IMG/VR virus record: IMGVR_UViG_3300025889_001208 | Coordinates: 1 to 20,304 of that record | Reading direction: 5' to 3' (one strand) | Length of the DNA: 20,304 bases | From: a virus | In this document: positions 14,741 through 20,304 of the stretch, one piece after another | Layout: the number at the start of each line of letters is the position of its first letter | Numbering within the stretch: position 1 is the stretch's first letter | Translations under genes and position numbers: made by a program | Notes under the pieces: generated by a model | The model's input: the letters and a program-made list of their open reading frames with translations, nothing else | What the model was told of the DNA's origin: nothing | Databases searched by the model: none

Positions 14741-15949
14741 ATGACAATATCTTCAACAACAGTAAAAAATTCATATTCAGGCAATGGTAGTAATGACACC
14801 TTTGTTTATGGTTTTAAGATATTTGCCAATACAGATTTACAAGTTATCATTAGGTCTGCTGCAGGAACAGAGACAACCAAAACTTTAACAACTCATTATA
14901 CAGTCACAGGTGTAGGTAGTGCTTCAGGAGGTAATGTCGTATTTACTGCAGGCAATATTCCTACTGCCACAGAGACAGTTGTTTTAATTAGGAATGTCCC
15001 GCAAACTCAAGCGATAGATTATATCGCTAATGATCCATTCCCTGCGGAGACACACGAAGAGGGTTTGGATCGTGCAACCATGACAACTCAACAAGTTCAA
15101 GAAGAACTTAATCGATCCATAAAACTTTCAAGAACGAACACCATGACCTCTACAGAATTTACTGTGGGTGCAACAGAAAGAGCTAATAAAGTTTTAGCTT
15201 TTGATTCTTCAGGAGAACTTTCAGTTACTCAAGAACTAGGAACTTTCAAAGGAACTGATGCTACTGTAACTACTGCAGCTTATGTACAAAGAGATATTAT
15301 TAAATCAACAACTACAGCTCAACTTAACAATATTTATATTTGTGTAGCTGATTCTGTTGTTGGAGATAGTTTAACAGACACAGATCATTTTCAATTATTA
15401 GTCGATGCTGTATCAGCAGCAACTTCGGCTACCGCTGCAGCGACAAGTGCAACAGCTTCTGCTAATTCAGCTACTGCTTCTGCTTCATCTGCATCAACAG
15501 CTTCTACACAAGCATCTAATGCTTCTACATCTGCATCTACTGCATCAACACAAGCAACCAACGCAGCTAATTCTGCTACTGCCGCAGCATCAAGTGCTTC
15601 AGATGCCGCTGCATCTTTTGATAGTTTTGATGATACTTATTTAGGAGCTAAATCTTCAGCTCCATCAACAGACAACGATGGAAATGCTTTAGCAACGGGT
15701 GCATTATATTTCAATTCATCTACAGGAGCTTTAAATGTTTGGTCAGGGTCTGCATGGGTAGCAATACAAGCAGATACAGATGTCAAAGTTTCAGTATCAG
15801 CGAATGATACAACACCTAACTTCTTACTTGCTAAATTAACTGCTGGAACAAATATTAGTTTAACAGAAACTAATGATGGCGGTAACGAAACAATAACAAT
15901 AACTAATACAGGGGAAGATCCAACAGCTCTTGCAATAGCATTAGGATAA
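14741..15949 (+). CDS. tail fibre protein with T7 gp17-like N-terminus
   Basis: This 402-aa protein (T7 gp17 is about 553 aa) follows the internal proteins. Residues about 8-135 form the virion-attachment domain of the T7 tail-fibre family: KNSYSGNGSNDTFVYGFKIF, ETVVLIRNVPQTQAIDYIAN, DPFPAETHEEGLDRATMTTQ, QVQEELNRSIKLS. Residues 225-292 are an Ala/Ser/Thr repeat (see separate entry) that probably forms a helical rod. It is followed by FDDTYLGAKSSAPSTDNDG and ALYFNSSTGALNVWSGSAWV, a module common in phage fibres. The C-terminus ends with a short beta segment (GTNISLTETNDGGNETITIT) and no large receptor-binding head. The following fibre-like genes probably supply the tip. The spacer from 14707 to 14740 holds only a weak ribosome site (AGAGAAAC). 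Confidence 0.9.
   Translation: MTISSTTVKNSYSGNGSNDTFVYGFKIFANTDLQVIIRSAAGTETTKTLTTHYTVTGVGSASGGNVVFTAGNIPTATETVVLIRNVPQTQAIDYIANDPFPAETHEEGLDRATMTTQQVQEELNRSIKLSRTNTMTSTEFTVGATERANKVLAFDSSGELSVTQELGTFKGTDATVTTAAYVQRDIIKSTTTAQLNNIYICVADSVVGDSLTDTDHFQLLVDAVSAATSATAAATSATASANSATASASSASTASTQASNASTSASTASTQATNAANSATAAASSASDAAASFDSFDDTYLGAKSSAPSTDNDGNALATGALYFNSSTGALNVWSGSAWVAIQADTDVKVSVSANDTTPNFLLAKLTAGTNISLTETNDGGNETITITNTGEDPTALAIALG
15413..15616 (+). repeat. Ala/Ser/Thr-rich repeat coding segment in tail fibre
   Basis: About 68 consecutive codons are almost only Ala, Ser and Thr with spaced Asn and Gln (units such as ASTASTQASNAS and ASTASTQATNAA). At DNA level this is a degenerate repeat of GCATCTACTGCTTC-like units. 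Such segments form the rod of many phage fibres and are prone to length change by slippage. The other frames show low-complexity Leu/Gln/His shadows that are not genes. Confidence 0.85.
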
Positions 15950-15974
15950 GTATAAAAGAAAAAAGGAGATATAA

Positions 15975-16340
15975 ATGGCAAACACTTTTAAAGCAATCAA
16001 CTTCGCAGCAGAACCCGCTTCAGCAGGTACACCTTATGTTATGTATACAGCAGCAGGAAGTACAACAACTGTAGTTCTTGGTCTTGTGTTAGCTAACATT
16101 CATACAACAGCAGTAACAGTTGAAGTAGAACACGTTAGTACAACATCAAACAGAGGTGGAGCAAACAATGTTGCTAATGGTACATCGTTTTTAGTTAAAG
16201 ATGTAACGATACCAACAGGAAGCTCATTAGAAGTTTTATCAGGTTCTAAAGTAATTTTAGAAGCTGGAGATAAAATTCAAATTGATTGTTCAGTTGCTGA
16301 TAAAGTATCAGGAACATTATCAGTCATGGAAATAACATAG
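15975..16340 (+). CDS. small beta-rich virion-associated protein
   Basis: This 121-aa protein has a very strong ribosome site (AGGAG at 15964-15968, 6-nt spacer, with GGAGATATA also found in the T7 gene 10 leader), so it is likely produced in high amounts. It reads MANTFKAINFAAEPASAGTP, TTTVVLGLVLANIHTTAVTV, then GTSFLVKDVTIPTGSSLEVL and ILEAGDKIQIDCSVADKVSG, alternating short strands with glycine and threonine turns. Small proteins with 'L.LAN....V.V.V.......L...+.+P.GSSLE+L.G.K..L..GD.I.' are common among marine phage structural genes. Their exact role is unsettled to me; a fibre accessory or capsid-surface protein is likely. It stands between the tail fibre and further fibre-like genes. 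Confidence 0.78.
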   Translation: MANTFKAINFAAEPASAGTPYVMYTAAGSTTTVVLGLVLANIHTTAVTVEVEHVSTTSNRGGANNVANGTSFLVKDVTIPTGSSLEVLSGSKVILEAGDKIQIDCSVADKVSGTLSVMEIT

Positions 16341-16349
16341 GAGTTTTAA

Positions 16350-17093
16350 TTGGCTTACATTGGAAAAGTACCTGCTAATGCACCCTTAACATCAAGCGAT
16401 ATTGCTGATGGTATTATCTCTACTGCTGATTTAGCTAACACAGCTGTAACAGGAGCAAAGGTAAATACAGATGTTATTTCTGCACAGACAGCACTAGCGA
16501 CAGAACCAGCTGATACAGATGAATTTCTAGTTTCAGATGCTGGAGTAATTAAAAGAATTGATTACAGTTTAATTAAAGGTGGTGGTACTCACGTTTTATT
16601 ATCCACTACAACAGTTAGTATCAGTGCAACAGTAGATATTACATCAAACATAGATAGCACATATAAAACTTATATGTTTCAATTTATTAATTTACACCCA
16701 TATAATAATAATGTTAATTTACAATTACTATTTTTTACAGGTGGTTCAATTGAAACTTCGTCTATTTATGATTACTCTTATCGTAGGATTACATCTGATA
16801 GTGCAACTAATTTTGGTAATGCACAAAATGCAGCACAAATAGATATGACAAATGCTCAATCTAATAATAATGATGGTGGTTTAAGTGGTAGGCTTTTTTT
16901 ACACGATCCTAGCAATACAAGTTTTGATACGATTGCGAATTGGACTTTTGCTTATCAACACGATGGAAATAAAGTTTCTGAAGTTGCAGGTTCAGGTAGA
17001 ATAGAAGATAATACAGCAGTAACAGGCGTACGATTTAAAATGTCTGGCGGAGAGATTGAAAGTGGAATTATAAAATTATATGGAATTACATAG
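16350..17093 (+). CDS. tail fibre / adhesin-like protein, MAYIG type, with C-terminal 'FINLHP' domain
   Basis: This 247-aa protein is read from a TTG start at 16350 with TAGGAG at 16338-16343, which gives the expected MAYIGKVPANAPLTSSDIAD. Residues 1-78 carry the standard fibre stalk motifs (GIISTADLANTAVTGAKV; ATEPADTDEFLVSDAGVIKR; IDYSLI). Residues about 82-247 form a beta-rich domain with IDSTYKTYMFQFINLHP, GGLSGRLFLHDPSNTSFDTI and a C-terminus RFKMSGGEIESGIIKLYGIT. The same domain makes up the whole of the three proteins encoded at 18269-20086, so this is a stalk-domain fusion of that family. It probably contributes to host binding; the function is inferred. The TTG start is unusual here, as nearly all neighbours use ATG. 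Confidence 0.82.
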   Translation: MAYIGKVPANAPLTSSDIADGIISTADLANTAVTGAKVNTDVISAQTALATEPADTDEFLVSDAGVIKRIDYSLIKGGGTHVLLSTTTVSISATVDITSNIDSTYKTYMFQFINLHPYNNNVNLQLLFFTGGSIETSSIYDYSYRRITSDSATNFGNAQNAAQIDMTNAQSNNNDGGLSGRLFLHDPSNTSFDTIANWTFAYQHDGNKVSEVAGSGRIEDNTAVTGVRFKMSGGEIESGIIKLYGIT

Positions 17094-17102
17094 GAGTAAA
17101 AC

Positions 17103-17948
17103 ATGGCATATATAGGACAATCACCATCAATAGGAAACTTTCAAGTCTGCGATGCTATTAGTGTAGTTAATGGTCAAGCTGCATATACGATGCAAGTATC
17201 ATCTGTTAATGTAGTACCTGAAACAGCTAATCATATGTTGGTTAGTTTAAATGGTGTAATTCAAGCACCTGGTAGTTCTTATACTGTATCAGGTTCAACG
17301 ATTACATTTGCATCGAACCTTGTAACAGGTGATGTTATAGACTTTATTCATATACTAGGATCAGTTCTTGATCTTGGAGTACCATCTGACAGTACAGTAT
17401 CTCTTGCTAAACTAACAGCAACAGGAACTAAAGATGCTACAACTTTTTTAAGAGGTGATAATACATTTGCAGCACCTAGCGGTGGAAAAATTGCACAAGT
17501 TGTTTCAACAACTTTATCAACTGTAACATCAACAACATCAGATTCATTTAGTGATATTAGTGGTTTAGCAGTATCTATAACTCCAAGTGCTACCAGTTCT
17601 AAAGTGTTAGTTTTTGTTAATTTATCTTTAGGATCACAAGGAACTTATTCTTGTCAATTAAGATTAATGAGAGATAGTACAGCTATTTGTATTGGAACTG
17701 ATAGTGGAATTGGTGGAAGCCAACCACAAGCAACTTTTCATCAAAAAGGTTGGAGTGATACTGCTATTGTTAATCAAGGAATGAATTTTTTAGATAGTCC
17801 AAGTTCAACATCTTCAATAAGTTATAATGTAGAGTGGAGAGAAACAGAAAACACAACTTTATATTTAAACAGAATGTACACAACTAGCAACAATGTAAGT
17901 TATCCTTGGGTTGCAAGTACAATTACAGCAATGGAGGTATTAACTTAA
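17103..17948 (+). CDS. tail fibre-like protein, MAYIG type
   Basis: This 281-aa protein has the ribosome site TAGGAG at 17092-17097 and starts at the ATG at 17103. Residues 1-95 are a widespread fibre module: MAYIGQSPSIGNFQV, NMLVSLNGVIQAPG-type text (here HMLVSLNGVIQAPGSSYTVS) and TITFASNLVTGDVIDFIHIL. A linker with STVSLAKLTATGTKDATTFL and RGDNTFAAPSGG follows. The C-terminal domain (about 130-281) begins KIAQVVSTTLSTVTSTTSDS and continues GLAVSITPSATSSKVLVFVN. It is a beta-rich tip module seen in many marine phage proteins. It shares the N-terminal MAYIG start with the previous gene but has an unrelated C-terminal domain. It is likely part of the fibre complex. The stop overlaps the next start (TAATG). 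Confidence 0.82.
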   Translation: MAYIGQSPSIGNFQVCDAISVVNGQAAYTMQVSSVNVVPETANHMLVSLNGVIQAPGSSYTVSGSTITFASNLVTGDVIDFIHILGSVLDLGVPSDSTVSLAKLTATGTKDATTFLRGDNTFAAPSGGKIAQVVSTTLSTVTSTTSDSFSDISGLAVSITPSATSSKVLVFVNLSLGSQGTYSCQLRLMRDSTAICIGTDSGIGGSQPQATFHQKGWSDTAIVNQGMNFLDSPSSTSSISYNVEWRETENTTLYLNRMYTTSNNVSYPWVASTITAMEVLT

Positions 17949-18265
17949 TGGATATAATTCAATCAATCGTAGCCATTAGAAAAGAACAAGATGGTGTTCA
18001 TGCTAAAGTAAGTGTAGATCAAAATGATATAAATAAAATTACTTGGCATGATGGTAATCCAACTAATATTACAAATGAACAAATTTTAGCAAAACAAGAA
18101 GAATTACAAGCTGACTATGATGCTAAACAATATCAAAGAGATAGAGAAGTTGCTTATCCTACAATTCAAGAACAACTTGATATGCAGTATTGGGATAATG
18201 TTAATGGTACTACAACTTGGAAAGACGCAATAGCTAAAGTAAAATCAGACAATCCAAAGGAGTAA
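17948..18265 (+). CDS. small tail-assembly-like protein (YPTIQEQLDMQYWD motif)
   Basis: This 105-aa protein is read from the ATG at 17948, which overlaps the previous stop (TAATG at 17946-17950); GGAGG at 17933-17937 is the ribosome site. An in-frame ATG at 17906 lies inside the previous gene and is not favoured. The N-terminal half is polar (MDIIQSIVAIRKEQDGVHAK), the middle is helical (EQILAKQEELQADYDAKQYQ), and the C-terminus carries AYPTIQEQLDMQYWDNVNG, then TTWKDAIAKVKSDNPKE. The pattern 'YP.I.EQLDM.Y.D......W..AI..VK...PK' recurs in small proteins near fibre genes of many phages, often labelled tail or tail fibre assembly proteins. The function is unproven; a fibre chaperone is a reasonable inference. 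Confidence 0.78.
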   Translation: MDIIQSIVAIRKEQDGVHAKVSVDQNDINKITWHDGNPTNITNEQILAKQEELQADYDAKQYQRDREVAYPTIQEQLDMQYWDNVNGTTTWKDAIAKVKSDNPKE

Positions 18266-18268
18266 TCA

Positions 18269-18874
18269 ATGGCTCTTAACTTTGCTAACAACAATTCCTT
18301 ATCATCAATTACATCTTTACCAGCTAGTATTAGTGGTGGTGGATTAAATTTAATATCTACACAGACAGCTAGTGGTAGTTCTTCATTATCTTTTACAAGT
18401 GGAATAGATAGTACCTATAAAGAGTATGTATTTAAGTTTATAAACATTCACCCAGCTAGTGATGGTGTAAATTTTTCATTTCAAGCAAGTACAAATGGTG
18501 GAAGTAGTTATGGTGTAACAGCAACAACTACTACTTTTGTAGCTAATCATAAAGAAGATGGAAGTGATAGCAACTTTTATTACAATACAGGAATTGATTT
18601 AGCACAATCAACAAATTATGCGATCATAAATGATTATTATGTAAATGATAATGATGCTTCAGGAAGTGGAACTTTACACTTGTTTGAACCATCAAGCGAT
18701 ACGTTCGTAAAGCATTTTATAGCAGATTTCAACAATCTATATAAACCAACATATACTAATAGAACATTGTCAGCTGGTTATTTTAATTCTACGTCAGTTA
18801 TTGATGCAGTAGATTTTAAATTTAGTAGTGGCAACATAGATAGTGGAGTTATAAAATTATATGGCATTAGTTAA
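18269..18874 (+). CDS. fibre/adhesin-like paralog 1 ('FINIHPASD' family)
   Basis: This 201-aa protein is the first of three tandem paralogs. It consists of a short N-terminus (MALNFANNNSLSSITSLP) and one beta-rich domain that is also found at the C-terminus of the protein encoded at 16350. Conserved blocks are FTSGIDSTYKEYVFKFINIH, PASDGVNFSF, NDASGSGTLHLFEPSSDT, FVKHFI, AGYFNSTSVIDAVDFKF and SSGNIDSGVIKLYGIS. AAAGGAG at 18257-18263 is the ribosome site. The last 14 bases overlap the start of paralog 2 in another frame. The family is frequent in marine phages as an unclassified structural protein. A receptor-contacting fibre component is inferred from its position in the fibre cluster. No catalytic motif is visible. 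Confidence 0.8.
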   Translation: MALNFANNNSLSSITSLPASISGGGLNLISTQTASGSSSLSFTSGIDSTYKEYVFKFINIHPASDGVNFSFQASTNGGSSYGVTATTTTFVANHKEDGSDSNFYYNTGIDLAQSTNYAIINDYYVNDNDASGSGTLHLFEPSSDTFVKHFIADFNNLYKPTYTNRTLSAGYFNSTSVIDAVDFKFSSGNIDSGVIKLYGIS

Positions 18875-19060
18875 ATACAATAACAATTCAATTTCAAGTG
18901 TAACTGCTTTAGATAGTATAGCAAGTGGTTCATTAGTTTTACTTGCTACAAACACTATTACATCAGGAGTATCGTCATCATCTTTTACTTCTAATATTGA
19001 TAGCACTTATGATACTTATTTATTTAAATTTATAAGTATGCACCCAGCTAGTGATGGTGT
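18449..19060 (+). repeat. 20-nt exact repeat shared by paralogs 1 and 2
   Basis: CACCCAGCTAGTGATGGTGT occurs at 18449-18468 and again at 19041-19060, 592 nt apart in the same codon phase, encoding the conserved HPASDG core. This is the longest exact identity I noticed between the tandem paralogs. It is a natural site for recombination that would delete or hybridise copies. Confidence 0.8.
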
Positions 19061-19472
19061 TAGCTTAACTTTTAATGGTTCAAGTGATGGAGGTTCAAAT
19101 TATAATGTTACAAAAACAACAACTTACTTTGAAGCTATACATAATGAGAGTGACTCATCAACAGGTTTAAATTATCAAGCTAGTTTAGATATTGCACAAG
19201 GTACAGGTTATCAAGAACTATTAAGATTAATTGGAAACGATAATGATCAATCAGGAAGCGGAAAATTATTTTTATTTTCACCGTCTAATACAACTTTTGT
19301 TAAGCATTTTATATACACAGGTTCTAGTGTTACAAGTAGTGACTATGAAAATAATAATTTTGTAGCTGGTTATTTTAACACTACGTCTGCTATTAATGCA
19401 ATAGATTTTAAGATGTCGTCAGGAAACATTGATAGCGGTGTTATCAAAATGTATGGATTAAGCAAATCATGA
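18861..19472 (+). CDS. fibre/adhesin-like paralog 2
   Basis: This 203-aa protein aligns end to end with paralog 1: MALVKYNNNSISSVTALDSI, FTSNIDSTYDTYLFKFISMH, PASDGVSLTFNGSSDGGSNY, QSGSGKLFLFSPSNTT, FVKHFI and AGYFNTTSAINAIDFKM, with the end SSGNIDSGVIKMYGLSKS. The start codon at 18861 lies inside the final codons of paralog 1, and the terminal Leu-Tyr-Gly-Ile-Ser codons of that gene also encode its MALVK start. No separate ribosome site is visible, so translation is probably coupled. The central region (about 65-115) differs more from its sister genes than the flanks do. That suggests variable surface loops between conserved framework blocks. Confidence 0.8.
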   Translation: MALVKYNNNSISSVTALDSIASGSLVLLATNTITSGVSSSSFTSNIDSTYDTYLFKFISMHPASDGVSLTFNGSSDGGSNYNVTKTTTYFEAIHNESDSSTGLNYQASLDIAQGTGYQELLRLIGNDNDQSGSGKLFLFSPSNTTFVKHFIYTGSSVTSSDYENNNFVAGYFNTTSAINAIDFKMSSGNIDSGVIKMYGLSKS

Positions 19473-20086
19473 GCATAATTAAATTAAATAACAGAGCAGT
19501 AAAAGATGCAACAGCAGTAGGTAGCATAACAGGACTTGGTAATTTAATATTAATTAAAACACAAACTGCTAGTAGCTCAGCATCTATATCTTTTGTTGAT
19601 GGTGCTAGTTCAGTAGTGCTAGATAATACTTACAAAGAATACATATTTACATTTAATAATATTCACCCAGCTTCAGATGCTAATCTTACTTTTAATGCCT
19701 CAGCTGATACTGGTTCTAATTATAATATAGCAGCTACAACAACTCTTTTTGAAGCATATCATAATGAAGCTGATAGTTCTGCTGCTCTTGCTTATTCAAC
19801 ATCAAACGATCATGCACAAGACACAGGTTTTAAAAAACTTGCTATTTCTATTGGAAATGGAAATGATGAATGTGCTAGTGGTTATTTACATTTATTTGAA
19901 CCAAGTAGCACTACCTTTGTAAAAAATTACATGGGGGTAATACAAAATTATCAATCTGATAATTATTCACAAGCTGAACATTTTGCTGGTTATTATAATA
20001 CAACATCAGCAATAGATGCTATTCAGTTTAAAATGAGTTCAGGCAATATAGATGCTGGAACAATCTCACTTTACGGAGTGGTTTAA
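19469..20086 (+). CDS. fibre/adhesin-like paralog 3
   Basis: This 205-aa protein is the third tandem copy: MSIIKLNNRAVKDATAVGSI, then LDNTYKEYIFTFNNIHPASD, FNASADTGSNYNIAATTTLF, ECASGYLHLFEPSSTTFVKN and AGYYNTTSAIDAIQFKMSSG, ending NIDAGTISLYGVV. The start overlaps the previous stop (ATGA at 19469-19472). It is the most diverged of the three and has a few extra residues near position 45 (SFVDGASSVV). As in paralog 2, the N-terminus is short and no stalk is present. The protein probably assembles on another fibre protein or acts as an interchangeable tip, which is inference. The gap to the next gene (20087-20120) contains only its ribosome site. Confidence 0.78.
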   Translation: MSIIKLNNRAVKDATAVGSITGLGNLILIKTQTASSSASISFVDGASSVVLDNTYKEYIFTFNNIHPASDANLTFNASADTGSNYNIAATTTLFEAYHNEADSSAALAYSTSNDHAQDTGFKKLAISIGNGNDECASGYLHLFEPSSTTFVKNYMGVIQNYQSDNYSQAEHFAGYYNTTSAIDAIQFKMSSGNIDAGTISLYGVV

Positions 20087-20120
20087 TTAGTATACAACAA
20101 CAACAAACAGGAGAAAAAAT

Positions 20121-20304
20121 ATGGCAAGATATAAAATGGTGAATGGAGAAAGAATCCAATTCACATCAGCAGAAGAAACAGCAAGAGACGCAGAAGAAGC
20201 AGCTTGGGAATCTGGTGCTTTTGATAGAGCAATGGCAGACCTAAGACAAAGAAGAAATGCTTTGTTAGCAGCGACTGACTTAAATGCTTTGTCAGATGTA
20301 ACAA
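20121..20304 (+). CDS. small tail-assembly chaperone-like protein (partial, cut by window end)
   Basis: The first 61 codons are visible. They read MARYKMVNGERIQFTSAEET, then ARDAEEAAWESGAFDRAMAD and LRQRRNALLAATDLNALSDV, and continue past the window. The clear ribosome site is CAGGAG at 20108-20113. The combination of an NGE...T..EE..AR.AEE.AW start with 'LR..RN.LLA.TD..ALSDV' is typical of the short phage tail assembly chaperone-like family (similar to Phage_tail_APC). These genes often sit beside fibre genes. Function is inferred from the family pattern. It is unrelated in sequence to the other small assembly-like protein encoded at 17948. The C-terminus and true length cannot be judged here. 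Confidence 0.75.
   Translation, partial: MARYKMVNGERIQFTSAEETARDAEEAAWESGAFDRAMADLRQRRNALLAATDLNALSDVT

Noticed and set aside
15405-15644. 79-codon + strand ORF rich in Leu, Gln and His inside the tail fibre gene
   Set aside because: It is the alternate frame of the Ala/Ser/Thr repeat; low complexity arises from the repeat and there is no ribosome site.
15637-15981. 114-codon minus-strand ORF across the tail fibre end
   Set aside because: Antisense shadow of a well-supported gene; no minus-strand gene organisation anywhere in the window.

Overview
The window is the structural (late) gene module of a lytic, T7-like podovirus. It is A+T-rich, every supportable gene lies on the + strand, and genes are packed end to end with many 1-base TAATG stop/start overlaps. 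The order is the classic podovirus one: portal, scaffold, capsid, tail tube A, tail tube B, gp13-, gp14-, gp15- and gp16-like internal virion proteins, then tail fibre. Low GC, AGA-dominated arginine codons and the style of the fibre genes resemble marine phages of low-GC hosts such as SAR11. That host assignment is inference; nothing in the window names the host. No integrase, tRNA, attachment site, insertion sequence or CRISPR array was seen.

Region 1 (1-3238) holds two small tandem paralogs, the portal, a Bbp19-like small protein and the scaffold. Region 2 (3239-3423) is the longest non-coding stretch. It contains a terminator-like hairpin, several potential RNA hairpins and an A-rich leader before the capsid gene. 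Region 3 (3424-4788) holds the major capsid protein, a probable decoration protein and a strong intrinsic terminator. Region 4 (4797-14706) holds a small unknown ORF, tail tubes A and B, and the internal virion (ejection) proteins. The gp16-like protein is divided into two ORFs, and a 63-nt piece between them reads convincingly in the third frame.

Region 5 (14741-20304) is the host-recognition end. It has a fibre with a T7 gp17-type N-terminus, a small virion-like protein, two further MAYIG-type fibre proteins, three tandem paralogs of about 200 aa whose domain is also the C-terminal half of one MAYIG protein, and two small tail-assembly-like proteins, the second cut by the window end.

Functionally, the scaffold and portal direct capsid assembly and the small proteins at the portal probably help the head-tail joint. 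Tail tubes A and B form the short tail, the gp13-16 set is carried inside the virion and helps DNA entry, and the fibre cluster contacts the host. The best leads for novelty are the capsid leader RNA region, the apparent double frameshift in the gp16-like gene, and the tandem fibre/adhesin paralog array. All family assignments come from reading motifs and gene order; no database search was run.
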